Of a stretch of 64,000 bases of DNA, positions 11,121 to 22,864 are shown in pieces. The stretch lies in assembly GCA_918807975.1 (NCBI GenBank), contig OU964921.1, positions 21,416,498 through 21,480,497 of the forward strand. The letters run 5' to 3'. Numbering within the stretch: position 1 is the first letter of the stretch; the number at the start of each line of letters is the position of its first letter. This DNA comes from Aplidium turbinatum. Its lineage: Eukaryota; Chordata; Ascidiacea; Aplousobranchia; Polyclinidae. Both the position numbers and the translations under genes were made by a program. The notes under the pieces are model-generated. The model was given only the letters and a program-made list of their open reading frames with translations, was not told the DNA's origin and did no database searches.

Positions 11121-12532
11121 GAAAGAGCTGCTATAATTTCGAATATGTCCGATACGAAAAACGATTTTGGAATATCACCTTAATCGCAATCGAATCGAAA
11201 ATCGAAATAGAACACCCCTAAAGCCAGTTTTAACTTTTTAAGTGCCTTGCTAGTTGCTACTTGTAGATCAATATTACAAAGAAGTAGGTCAAGTGCGCCT
11301 TTTGTTTGTTCTCGAGTGAATTTTCGGCATTGCTTGCGCAATAATCGCTTAATTACGAATGCGCGTTGAGCTAAAGCGCACCGCGCAATCGAATGCGCAG
11401 TTAGGCTGCATTATAACAGCTTTGTGCCCTTGCAGTGTACCACCAGGCAAAATCGGGAAAGGGAAATTTATCAATGTTGAGTACACTACCGTTCAAGCTT
11501 TACATGACAAGCACAGACGTCATTTGTAGTACGAAAAGAGAAGAGAAATAATTCCTCATACACAAAAAGGTACAGGCTGCCTTTGCCAGCGCAAACTTCT
11601 AACTACGTTGATTCAACGTTAAGAAACACAGAGTCGAAAAAATGTAAGATTTTGCTGACGCACAACAAATAAAGGACTAAACAAAGCGGCGATCACAAAT
11701 TATAACACAATGGGCATTACGCAGCTGCTTTAGCATCAAAACAAATCAGTCAGTTGCCTAAAAAACTCTGTTTATGGCACAAATTATCATATCATTATCA
11801 AAATAGCAGATAAAAATTATGGCTGTTTATGGCACAAATTATCAACAGGGGTTATCAATCAGTGGGGACACTCTCTTTAAATGCTCGAAACAAAGGAAAT
11901 AATTTGTTTTCCTTGCTAATGCTTGAGCAGTGAACGTGGCACAAACAATGTGATATTGTAGGAAGATTTAGATAGTCTGAAAATTATGAAGTTATACCTT
12001 CCGTAATCCGTAGTTTATCTTAACGCTGAATACCATACTAAACTGTTTTTGTTTTCTTTCACATTTTTATCCTCCGGAGTGGGAAAGCGAATTGTATCAC
12101 TATACTTCGCATTAAGCTGCACCCACCGTGGAGCCGCCGGCATCACTGTTTCCGGTTGATTTACAACAAATTTTTGCTATAATTATTGTTGTCTAAAACT
12201 TTAACATCTTAATAACACCAGTAAACTTTTAATTCTGAGCTGTAACTGTCCAAGCCGAGATTCTCAGTTAAGCGCGCTTTTGCTGCACCGGACAGTAAAT
12301 CACTCGTTTTTTACATTGATTCAACGTCAGCAAGCCTTGAAGCAACGTAAAAATGACTATACACAAACACAGCAGACCGAGCGGCCATTTTGTATCACTG
12401 TCTGGCTCCTAATTTCAAAGCAGCACGTGGTTACCACGCATTCACCGCGTGACTGTTGTTGTGGCCAAATGCGTAGTTTTCCATTTTCTTAAAGAAACAA
12501 AATTACTTTTCTATCATCTTTTAGTTTGAATA
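11121..12532 (-). repeat. Right arm of the 1.41-kb inverted duplication
   Basis: Reverse complement of 8525-9937. It contains only half of the hAT MITE (11121-11219), so the duplication breakpoint lies inside the MITE's fold. The arm carries the palindromic module near 12300-12350. No gene is seen; the short open frames here are not protein-like. Confidence 0.92.
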
Positions 12533-13898
12533 AAGGCTTGTGTGTGCATGATCGCTACACATTGGAGCCGTTTTGATACAAGCGCTCTCTTCTTTGCAGC
12601 AACGAAATTAGAAATCCGACCTCCAAAGTGAAAACTAAGAGAAAATAGGTGACGTATGAAAAGAAAGATTTTAGGCTGGATACCGTTCAATCCTTCTTTT
12701 GACTTGGTTTCCACTGAACACCTGGGTAGTTTAGCTGTAAATAACCAACTTTTAAACATCAAATTTCTTTGTTTGTTTCTTATAAAGTGGACCGCTGCGC
12801 ATTATCGCTTTTTCTCCTGCGCTGCGCATTACCCAGATCGACTATATTTTGTAATTAAGGCTTGGCTATAATTTGGCTATATTTTTGAAGTAGTTTGGTT
12901 ATTTCCTCAGTTGGCTACCTGGCAACCCTGCTTCTGTCTGGAATGCTAGTTGTCGCTTGTGGTGTTGATTTGTGATGTGGGAATGACTGGTAGCCTACCT
13001 GACTTAGATAGGCAATTTTATTGATAAAAACGCAAAAAATTTTCCCATGCCATTTGCGGCGAGGTTGTTCCATACTTATTTGGCGCCCCCTAAAATTTTG
13101 CCCTAAATCCGCCACTGATGCCAATTGAAAGCTTTTTTTCATAGTTTTATGCAAATAAGGTAAAACTTAGCATTTGATATAATTCCTTGCAAATGCCAAA
13201 ATTGCTTTTTTTTGTAACACCAAAGTATCGGCCAAAATATCGGTATCAGTATCGGCCTAAAAAAGTGATATCGGTATCGGCCAAAATATTGGTATTGGTA
13301 CATCTTTACTTTCAATGTTCTGTACATATAGTTATTGATTAGTGAAGTAATTTTATTTCTAAACTTATTAGATTTAAAATTATCTGTTTAGCGAATATAT
13401 TTTTGCTTTTCAAAAGGAGACTTTGCCAATAGTTTTATGTAGTATTGGATTGGCCGAGCATCATGTAGCGAATGAAAACCATTTGTCATTTTTACATAGA
13501 GAAAGGTTAATGCATACTGCAGTGCATAGTTGAACTGTAACTAAGTATAAGTAGGGTACTGTACGGTAGTCGTGTTGGGCAATGTCAAATACGTTGTCTT
13601 CAGTAAAGCCGGCAGAAGAAAAGAATGCCAAAAAGGGAACTACTCGAGAAAATTCAGGTTTGTATTGATGTAAAGTATTATTAGGTGTACTGACACATTG
13701 GCCTTTTCCAACATCAGCTGACTTTAATGTCTTCATGCTGTTTCTCGGCAGCCAAATGTGGCAATAATTGACTGTAATAAACAGTAAACACATGTTTTGC
13801 CCATAAGGCTAGGTTCACCAGTATTGCACCACTAACGCAGGCCAACAAAACATTTTGGCAGAGTGTGAGAATCTTTTTATTTTAGAATATATCACTGC
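12533..13898. other. Noncoding stretch with orphan hAT ends and a TATCGG repeat
   Basis: No gene. Two orphan TE right ends are visible: GGCTACCTGGCAACCCTG ending at 12930 and CCTAAATCCGCCACTG ending at 13117, both of hAT type (CAGGGTTGCCA and CAGTGGCGG ends on the other strand). Their partners were not found. A degenerate TATCGG repeat lies at about 13226-13300. Confidence 0.5.
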
Positions 13899-14040
13899 CC
13901 CTGATTTTGACTATGCGCTTACTTTTTTAGAATTGGCTATAGTTTCAATTGGTAAAATCACTCCTTTTGAACATTGTTCATCATTATGATGTCACAATTG
14001 TGTTTGTCCAGTTCAAGTGGTTGCTATTATTTAGTTCGCC
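13899..14040. repeat. Interspersed repeat also present at 45345-45540
   Basis: GCCCCTGATT, a GAATTGGCTATAGTTT block and ATTATGATGTCA are shared, in order, with 45345-45540. That second copy is part of the long inverted ends of the element at 44938-47471. This copy is a diverged fragment without visible ends. Confidence 0.6.
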
Positions 14041-14339
14041 ATAGCCCTCAATAGGGCTTTAGGCATTTCTCTCCAGAGCAGCTTTTCTTGCCCGATCGAG
14101 TTGATCCCTTCAATTGTGCACATTGTCGATCCACTCTGTAGCTTTTCCACAAACCTTTCATTTGATAGTAGCCAACACTTGCCTGTCTCTCCCTTCTTTT
14201 CCACTGGACATATTTGTGGAGCTTCCTGTAAATTTATGGTTGAGGGGCAGCAAAATGGCTATTACAAGTGGTGTTTCAAAGATAAAATACTTTGCAAAAT
14301 AAATTTAGATCATTTAAACAGAATTAAGAATGCCTAAAG

Positions 14340-14945
14340 TGAAAAACAGCCTACATTGTTTAATGTTCGCAAAACAGCTGATCGCACGACTTTCTCTGGA
14401 ACGTGAATTACTACTGAGATGCGCACGGCACGCACGCTCACACACTGCTTTTCTTCCTGCGCGTGAGACGCAACTTCAAAGTCAAAATGCGTGGTAGCGA
14501 AAAAGGGACTGCAAGGTTGAATGTTTCTTCTAAACGTCCATTACATTTTCTGTGACTTCAAACATGAAATCGATTTTAGCAAACTTTGTCGAGTTGAAAC
14601 TACGACACATGAACTATTACGTGAATACTTAATACAGCTTTAAAGAAAAAATGCATTTTTCAAAACTGTCATCCGTGTTATGCTTCAATAAGCACTGTAT
14701 TGATGTATATATTGTTATATTTTCACAATATATACATCAACAATTATGAGAAAACTGCACTATTCGATAAAAGACTGGTCACTCCCACTAACAGAAAACA
14801 CTTCGCCGTTGTTAACGCTTTGAAGGTAAGTAATTAGCAAAAGGAGCAAAACGAGGTAATAAAACTGATCCCGGGTTTCCACTCTGCTTGAGATCATGAT
14901 TTTTTGCGTTTTATTTCGATAAACTGTTTTGATCATTGTCATTCA
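14340..14945. repeat. Composite repeat, compact copy
   Basis: Two blocks match, in reverse orientation, sequences elsewhere in the window: 14340-14700 matches 63423-63960 (interrupted there by a foldback element), and 14757-14945 matches about 60310-60510. In this copy the blocks are about 60 bp apart; in the other they are nearly 3 kb apart. A perfect 16-bp hairpin TTGATGTATATATTGT with a 9-base loop (14700-14740) sits between the blocks. No coding capacity. Confidence 0.75.
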
Positions 14946-15288
14946 CTCGCACAAAAATGAAATGAATCGGCTTGTTTTCCAACTGTTCCAATTATGAGCT
15001 AACAATATCAAAATTTTTACGACAAACTCCTGCTGCGGAGTGGAGTCATGTGTTTTTTGGGCATGTTTCGCTTTGTATAGATATTACAGGCCTCGAAATT
15101 TGTACTTTTTTCCGGCGGTCATGCATGTCCTAACGGACTGGCTCTTTCAGCGGACATTTAATATCTCAACCGGACATATTTTTTGCATGTAGATTTTGCA
15201 CAAAATCACACTACAGTATTGTGTAGTCGTCTTTGTAGTAGAAGATTTTCTACAACAGAATAACTCCGCAATGGTTGATGTCTTAATT

Positions 15289-17035
15289 TAGGGCTTCCCA
15301 AACTTTTTTGCCCGCGACCCCTTTCAATCTCCTAAAATTTTCCACGACCCATCACAGTAAAAACGATAAGCAGTGCGAAATATACATTTGGGATATTTAT
15401 GGAAAGGTTTAATTCGAATGAAAACTAAAAGCAACCTAACGATAGCCTACTTGAAACCTACTATTTTACAATTTACACGTAGCCTACTGAAAAAACAAAA
15501 CAAATTAAAAACCGAGTACATATATTCAGTTTGATGGATGCTACCGCTTTTTGCTACAAAGCAAGTCCAGCGGTGGGCAATGCTTGTGTCCCAAGGCTGT
15601 TTCAATGATGCTTAGGCAGTTTGTTTTTGATTGTGTTTGTTTTGTTTTGATTGCCATCAACGTTGGAAACGCTGACTCGTACAAATTGTTGTCGGCTCCA
15701 GCTCGTGTCCGAACATTAGTATCGTCATGAAATCGAGTTTCGCTTCGGATGGTTATTGGTTATATCGAATGTAGCTTTGGAAGCCCATAGTCTATGATGG
15801 AAAAGACGTGGTCATAAGTCACATTGCATGGAGGGTGGAGAACGTCGTCTTTTTAGCTTGTCTTTTGTAATGTTTTGTTTTTCCTGAGCCTTTTGTATGC
15901 TGTTTTCTTTGAAAAATTCCGCGCCTTCACTAGTTTTTTTCCTCCAGATTGACCTGTCACTGGCAAGTTGTTTCCATGATTCTAGATCAATGTTTGCTTG
16001 GTTGAGGAAGCCTTTAGCTGATCATCGTAATTGAATCGTTGGTGAGACGATCCTCCCACCTAGTGCTTAGCATTTGCTTGTTTTTGCGGCTGAAAATGTT
16101 AAACATAAAAACGTCGATACAAACGGCAGGAGTGCGGTTAGCCCTAATGCTTAATCAATAGTATATGTATTCCACTTTAACGCAAAGCCAAAAAGTCTGA
16201 AGCTTTTTTGCACAAAATTCATAAATTTCCAAAAAAATTAAACTTAAAATCAGAAGATAGATCAGTAAGTTCTTTCTGAGACAGTTTTAGAAGTATTTTC
16301 TACCAAACTGTATTGGATCCAAAACGTAGGCTACTTTGTTTTTGCGTTGTAAGTAGCCTAAGTTTTGGATCCAATACAGTTTGGTAGAAAATACTTCTAA
16401 AACTGTTTCAACAGATTTGACAAATGGTTAATAACGAGAGGTCTAATAACATTTGATTCTACATCATTGTTAGCCAAGAACTCTTCAATAAATAAGAACA
16501 TTTCAAATGGACCATTTTCAACCTGGTGTTCATTTTCAAGCATTTTTTAGATGTTTAAATTTTTTGTACTTATTTTTGATGAACACTTCAAATTTAGAAT
16601 TCAGTGTAAAAACATTGATGTTTTATGCTTGGAAGAGACAAGTTAAGTTCGTTCAGTTTTTCAAGCAAATTTGATAAATAGCATAATTGTAAAAACCAGA
16701 TGTCATTACGAAAATGGTGGACTCAGTCTGATTTTTTTTTCGTTAGAAAAATCACGACTCAAATTTTCAACACTATCAGCCTTTTAAAGCTTTAACTTTC
16801 GAAATCTATCTTACTTCACATTGCAACAAAAAGGCTTTAAATTCTAATTTCATTTTACCTCATCAATTTCTAAAAATGGAAGTATTGAGTGTGCGACTCT
16901 CAAAGTTAACAACTTGCACAGAAGTGTTATGGTTATAATAGAGTACTTTGTGAAAAATAGGTACACTTTTTGCGACCCCCAAAGTTCGTTACGCGACCCC
17001 TTGTGGGGTCGCGACCCCCAATTTGGGAAGCCCTG
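15289..17035. mobile_element. Non-autonomous hAT
   Basis: TIRs TAGGGCTTCCCAAACTTTTT and, at the far end, AATTTGGGAAGCCCTG. It is flanked by TCTTAATT (15281-15288) and GCTTAATT (17036-17043), an 8-bp TSD with one difference. GCGACCCC motifs lie just inside both ends. No transposase frame remains. A 56-bp-arm hairpin sits at 16281-16406. Confidence 0.85.
16281..16406. repeat. Hairpin with 56-bp arms
   Basis: Arm 16281-16336 (beginning ACAGTTTTAGAAGTATTTTC) is the reverse complement of 16351-16406 with one visible mismatch, around a 14-base loop. No TSD was found, so it may be an inverted duplication rather than an inserted MITE. Confidence 0.85.
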
Positions 17036-19350
17036 GCTTAATTAACCGACCCTGAAGTATACTGGAGCAGATTGCTTGCAAATAAATCAGTGCGTTAATG
17101 ACAGTCGTGTAATGACGCAATAAACACAATTGAAAACAACAATCTAAATTTCCTTATTACAAAAGCAACTACGATCACTTATTTCTATCAGTATCAGCGT
17201 GAATAAGGTCGCCACATTCGCCTAAACACGTGCGGAACCCAGTTGAGACTTGCTTCTCTGTGACGTTTCTTTTTAACAAACGATCAATGTAACGCAATAA
17301 TCCTCATTGTTAAAATTAGAATACATATCCTGCCGAAAAGTTCAAACAACTTTATTTCAAGGCAACATTGCATGGCGTTGAAATGATGTAAAAATGGCTA
17401 CTTTTGCCATCAGCCCGTTAACCACGCCACTCTAATGTGATCTTTAAAGCAATTGCCTGTACTATTATTGTTTCAGCTCCGTATTTGTTCGCGTTAAACA
17501 AACAATTGTAACAATTCATATTTAAAATATAGTTTTGCTGCATTAGCTCTATTTTTGTCAAGAATTTTGCGGCGATCATTTATGACCGACCAATGAGTCG
17601 GCTTCGGCAGACATTCGAGGTCATTCCGGAGGCCATGTCCGCCATGACCGCCGGATATTTCGAGGCCTGATATTAGATAGCTTGAAGAAGCAATAATAGT
17701 TACAAAATAGGTGCCGATATGTCCCAAAATAAACCGATTCTCAAAAGCAGAAAAATCAGTGAATATTTTACGTCAACTTCAAAAAGAGCTAGAATAGATG
17801 AAAATACAAGTGAGGCATCTTTGCCCCAACCAGGTGCTAGCGAAAACGAAAGCATGCCGTCTACGAGCGTCAGTGCAGCAGGTACAAGTGAAAATCCCAC
17901 TCTTAATAACAAAGGAAGAAAATATCAACCACATTTGAAAAATGAGTTTCCGTGGGTTCAATATGACCAAGTTGCTGATGTAGTAACATGCAGCAATTGC
18001 GTTGAGGCGTTTCAGGAAGGAAGGATTGGTCCGCAAACAAAAAGCGTATTGGAAAGCAAGGGAAGAGGGGTCTGCTACTATTCGGCGAGTCCGATTCGGC
18101 GAGTCCGATTCGACTAGTCCGATTCGGCGAGTTCCCTATTCGGCGAGAGCCCTTTTCGGCGAGTGCCCTATTCGGCGAGGTTTTGAAATTTTTGAAAGGA
18201 AATTATCGGGTACCGTAGCCTAATTATAATTGCCGTTTTTACATCGTTTTAACGTCGCTAAACGTTGAAATCGTGAAGAAAGGAATAAAAAGAAAATGTA
18301 TGAACTATTAAATTAAAATTCGTCATGTCAGTTCGGTTGTTTTTATTTCTGACCATCATATAAAAAACAATACACGTCAACATATCAAAGGTAGAAGCGA
18401 CAAAACGCGAACGTTAAAACGTGTTTGAATTCGTCATGTCAGTTCAGTTGTTTTTCTTTCTGATCATGATATCAAAAACAATACGTCAACATAGCAAAGG
18501 TGTAGAAAAAGGTAGAAGCGACAAAACGCGAACGTTAAAACGTGCTTGTGACCGAAGTAAGTTATTGAGTTGAAAGAAATTTGGCACGGTCGCAACACTT
18601 TCAGAAAAATTTAAGATATGAAGGAAAAATAAAACAAAGAAAACGTTACAAAAAATAAATAAAATAGATCATGTTTATGTCTATAAGTTAGTACTTTTGA
18701 ATAGTTAAAATGATTAGTTTGGACCAACAAATGTGTGGCCTACAGCTTGGATTGAAAGGAAATTATCGGGTACCGTAGCCTAGTTATCCAGACCAGCAAA
18801 AAATTGTTCCAAGAACACAGTTCATTTTTACATTGTAGTAACAGAATGAAAAGGCTAAACAAATGTGTGGCCTATCGTGTTAACGTCGCTAAACGTTGAA
18901 ATCGTGTAGAAAAGGGAGCTTTTGCTGACTAGGATACTTTGAAACTGAGAAACATTCACAGAAGCCCTACGATTTGTTCCAAGAACCCATTTAGCATAAC
19001 ATTTCATTTGTACATTGATTCAACGTCTGAATACATTATCTTAAAAATGCAACGTATCGTAGGGCTTCTGTGAATGTTTCTCAGTTTCAACGTATCCTAG
19101 TCAGCAAAAGCACCCTTTTCTACACGATTTCAACGTTTAGCGACGTTAAAACGATAGGCCACAAATTTGGTTAGCCTTTTCATTCTATTACTACAATGTA
19201 AAAATGAACTGTTAGGCTAACTGGGTTCTTGGAACATATTTTTGCTGGTCGGTATAACTAGGCTACGGTAGCCTACCCGATAATTTCCTTTCAATCTAAG
19301 CTGTAGGAGTGTAGGTCACACATTTGTTGATCCAAACTAATCATTTTAAC

Positions 19351-20610
19351 CATAGGCGCCTAAGCCGTGGGGGCCAGGCCCCCACGCATATTTCCGCGTG
19401 GGAGCAACTTTTTATGCGGCATTGATACATAAAACATTAGATGAACTAGCGATCGGCAGCAGGAAAACATTTTTAAATACAAACCGCAACAGCTTCGCAG
19501 TAAATAATCACTAGAACGAGTAGCGATGCTACAATCCCACCCCAGACAAAAAAATCTGTCATTTTTACGTTGATTTAACGTCTGCGGACGTTGAATCAAT
19601 GTAAAAATGACTGATTTTGCTGCCTGTGACATAGCAAAAATCTACCATTTTGCGTCGATTCAATGTCATCAGATGTTGAATGCACCCAAAAACAACATAA
19701 TTTGCTACGTTGACGCAGCGTGCGTTTAACTAAATGCACTTGCAAACAGCCTCCTGTCGCTTTCGAAAGTCGAAACCTCTGCAGAGAGTTGTCGCGGCTG
19801 TGAATCGGTTGCTGTGAAAATGAACTTGAAGTCTCGGCCCGAGGTAACCACTAACCAACGTAACAAGGGCTGGTACAAACCGCATTGCGCACAGTCGCAC
19901 AAGCAGCATAATCAACACAACAACGGACTCGCGCAAACTGCATGGCGCACACACGTCCGTTGCCATAGAAACCCGATCAAAGGCGGGGAATATGCGCATC
20001 TTTTGTTTCATCTGCAACACGAAAACGGGCGTATTACAGCGAATTGAAACTTGAAAGCTGGTCAGCCATAAGTTGCGATATTGTAGTGAAAAGGGAGCAA
20101 TATCAAGTCGAAAACTTAATCAAACGTCTCTCTGTAGCTATTTTTCAAGGGCTGTTTACGGATGTCAGCAACTTTTAAATTTATTAAAGGTGACGTGCTG
20201 TTGAATTGATGTAAACATGAATGATTTTGCTTTCAACAGGTATATTTTCAAGCATATGATCAAGTTAGTATTTTCATTCCATTTACAGTATACCTTTTAG
20301 TAAACCTTTTCGTCTCTTGTTTCATGCTAATAAATCTGTTGCTAAACTTTATGTTGCGCTTAGCTTAAAGAGTCGCAGTCCATCAACCGCTAGCCAACGC
20401 AGACTCATAGCATGTGTTTTGGTCGAGCTTTGTTTATAATAATTAACGGTAGGTCGAACGTAGCGATAACTCCGAGTGTGGCAATAAAAGCAATCCTAGT
20501 GTGACGACATAATTACGTCATCCATCTGCGTGACATTTCGCTGAATTTACGTTGCTGCTGATGAAACACGCTTTCGCCCCCACGGCCAAAAAAATAGTTA
20601 GGCGCCTATG
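19351..20610. mobile_element. Non-autonomous hAT inside foldback element A
   Basis: 1260 bp with 13-bp TIRs CATAGGCGCCTAA / TTAGGCGCCTATG and the 8-bp TSD ATTTTAAC at 19343-19350 and 20611-20618. Both ends carry CCCCCACGG-type GC blocks. Inside is the fullest copy of the palindromic module (19545-19630). The frames here look noncoding. A truncated relative lies at 10401-10846. Confidence 0.9.
19545..19630. repeat. Palindromic module, complete copy
   Basis: About 85 bp, nearly symmetric. It reads CAGACAAAAAAATCTGTCAT, then TTTTACGTTGATTTAACGTC, a short centre, GACGTTGAATCAATGTAAAA, then ATGACTGATTTTGCTGCCTG. Half copies at other sites match one half plus its tail. Confidence 0.8.
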
Positions 20611-21341
20611 ATTTTAACTATTCAAAAGTACTAACTTATAGACATAAACATTATTTTTTTTGTAACATTTTCTTTGTTTTATTTTTCCTTCATATCTTAA
20701 ATTTTTTTGAAGGTGATGCAACCTTGCCAAATTTCTTTCAACTCAATAACTTACTTCGGTCACAAGCACGTTTTAACGTTCGCGTTTTGTCGCTTCTACC
20801 TTTTTCTACACCTTTGCTATTTTGACGTGAATTGTCGCTTCTACCTTTGCTATGTTGACGTGTATTGTTTTTCATATGATGGTCAGAAATAAAAACAACT
20901 AAACTGACATGACGAATTTTAATTTAATTAATAGTTCAAACATTTTCTTTTCATTCCTTTCTGCACGATTTCAACGTTTAGCGACGTTAAAACGATGTAA
21001 AAACGGCAATTGCAATTAGGCTACGGTACTCGATAATTTCCTTTTAAAAATTTCAAAAACTCGCCGAATAGGGCACTCGCCGAAAAGGGCTCTCGCCGAA
21101 TAGGGAACTCGCCGAATCGGACTAGTCGAATCGGACTCGCCGAATCGGACTCGCCGAAACGGGCCATTCCGAGGGAAGAGTGTGGATTGAAGGTTTTAAA
21201 GACAGGCAAAAAGGAAGATATGCTCTAAATCGCCACAATGGCGCCAAATATCACAGGGATTGCGCTTTGGTCATGACAACTCGTGATGTGTCCGAGACCT
21301 TATCAAGTATGCGAAAGAACCAAAAAGATAATTGTTTAAAC

Positions 21342-22864
21342 CAGGGGTGGGGAACCTTTTCAGTATTGCGGGCCACATAAAATGAGAAATAACACAAGCG
21401 GGCCACTAAAAATTTCGAAATTTTATTTACAGAAAAAACTGATTCGCAGCGGTAGGTGCTTCCAAACAGAGACACATATTTCAAAGCATGTTCCCGCATG
21501 ACTGGAAAATCACCAGCATTTATGCAGCTTTGATAAAAGTTGAGCTGTGGAATGTTTTAGTACATCGCTTTCAACGTACCGTCATGCTGGAGATCTACTA
21601 TTTCATGTTGGAAGTTATTAGAACAGGGGTTCTTAACCTTTTTTCCCATATTACCCATTTCTGTCCAGATCAAAGTTCCATTACCCAGAATCTAATTTTA
21701 TCTATTTTACGATATTAAAAATATAAAACAGCGTTATTCAACAAAAACAACATTTAATGTAAAGAACGGCATCAATAGTTTCAGTGAGACATTTGCGCTG
21801 TTTTTGTGTACAATCGATGCAATATTGGGTGCGATTTTGGATATTGCACAAAGCAAATCTGACTACAGATCTAACAGCTTGTTTCGAAATTTGACTTCAA
21901 AGCAACAACACTTGAAAATGCTGATTCACAGAGATAAGTGGAAGGGAACATAGTCAACGGTTTTGCACAACTTTTGGATATGCTTTCCCCATCATTCCCC
22001 AGAATTTTTCCAAGCTTTCATCTTCAAAAGAATATGATATAGCTCGCTCGTCTCAACACTAACTTTAAATGTACACTATATACAAATACACTGTATAAAC
22101 TACTTCAAACAACTGCTAACAGCAACGCAGCCATCAAGCTTGCTCATAAAACAACTGTAAATGAACTGATTATACAAGAAACATCTTACTATTATGTCAC
22201 AAAAATGAAATACATAAAACTGGCAACAAAAATGATGCGAAAAATAAATCACTATGACGAAACAATTCTAAAAATCATAAAATATCACTGTGCTTGTTAG
22301 GTTGTTTTGAACGTTTACCACTTACAACTGTGACATTGTTTGTTACATCTATAATTCTAAATATTCTATTTCAGCTGATTACCCACCTGCTATCTTGAAA
22401 TTACCCACATGTGGGTAATTACCCATAGGTTAAGAACCACTGTATTAGAAACATCATTATTAAGAACATCTTATTGTTTTCAAGTTGTACTTTCCACAGA
22501 TGTAGTTTAGCTTCAAATGATTTCACTTTTGCAAACAAGGAGTTCAAAAGCTGATTCGGTCCCTGCAACTTGACGTTGAGCTCGGAGAGGTGCTCGCTAA
22601 TGTCAACCATAAACGCTAGGTCACACAACCATTGGCTATCAGTGAGTTCGACGACATGGTTTCCCTGATTATTCATGAACTGATCGACTTCGTTTCGTTT
22701 CATTTCTTCATCGACGGCCATTCGCAATATACCGAGAATGCAGAGCCTACTCTTTTTTGAGCTGTTGTTTCAATATATTTTGGGTAAAGAAATTTTGACG
22801 CGGGCCACATGGAACAGTCACGCGGGCCACATTCGGCCCGCGGGCCGCAGGTTCCCCACCCCTG
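21342..22864 (-). mobile_element. Degenerate hAT with transposase pieces
   Basis: TIRs CAGGGGTGGGGAACC and GGTTCCCCACCCCTG, with the palindromic 8-bp TSD GTTTAAAC at 21334-21341 and 22865-22872. It interrupts the ZMYM1-like hAT gene. On the minus strand it keeps a transposase core stretch at about 22727-22440 (LAFMVDISEHLSELNVKLQG) and a C-terminal stretch near 21500-21420 (YVSLFGSTYRCESVFSVNK). The middle is lost and a second hAT is inserted at 21624. Confidence 0.9.
21624..22442. mobile_element. Non-autonomous hAT nested in the previous hAT
   Basis: 819 bp with TIRs CAGGGGTTCTTAACC and GGTTAAGAACCACTG, and the 8-bp TSD TATTAGAA at 21616-21623 and 22443-22450. Subterminal TACCCA motifs occur at both ends (CATATTACCCATTTC, GGGTAATTACCCATAGG). 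No coding frame. Confidence 0.9.

Larger units (their letters stand above)
15087..17669. mobile_element. DNA transposon with 6-bp TSD, carrying a hAT
   Basis: Ends CAGGCCTCGAAATTTGTAC and (other end) GGATATTTCGAGGCCTG form TIRs. CCGGCGGTCATG and CATGACCGCCGG extend them after a gap. The flanks are ATATTA at 15081-15086 and 17670-17675, so the TSD appears to be 6 bp. Without the nested hAT (15289-17035) the element is about 0.8 kb and noncoding. The superfamily is uncertain. Confidence 0.7.
18068..21171. mobile_element. Foldback element A, 9-bp TSD, nearly all palindrome
   Basis: Flanked by AGGGAAGAG at 18059-18067 and 21172-21180. The outermost bases differ: GGGTCTGCTACTA at the left, against CGGAATGGCCCG on the complementary strand at the right. 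Both then enter tandem 14-17-base units (TTCGGCGAGTCCGA and variants). The left arm (18068-18973) is the reverse complement of the right arm (19056-19350 plus 20611-21171) around an 82-base loop. A hAT inserted into the right arm accounts for 19351-20610. The left arm also carries a tandem duplication of about 111 bp (18316 and 18427). No coding capacity. TSD length and foldback build suggest a MULE relative, as in the element at 28151-29603. Confidence 0.88.

Noticed and set aside
8525-12532. Large transposon with 1.4-kb terminal inverted repeats, for example a Polinton
   Set aside because: No TSD at the outer ends, no Polinton-type genes in the spacer, and the inner breakpoint cuts a MITE; segmental inverted duplication fits better.
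18068-18190. CRISPR-like array of TTCGGCGAG units
   Set aside because: Units are contiguous with almost no spacer, are mirrored at the other end of a transposon with a TSD, and the window is eukaryotic.
19730-20047. Overlapping open frames on both strands inside the hAT at 19351-20610
   Set aside because: GC-richer noncoding DNA; neither product resembles a transposase and they overlap each other on opposite strands.
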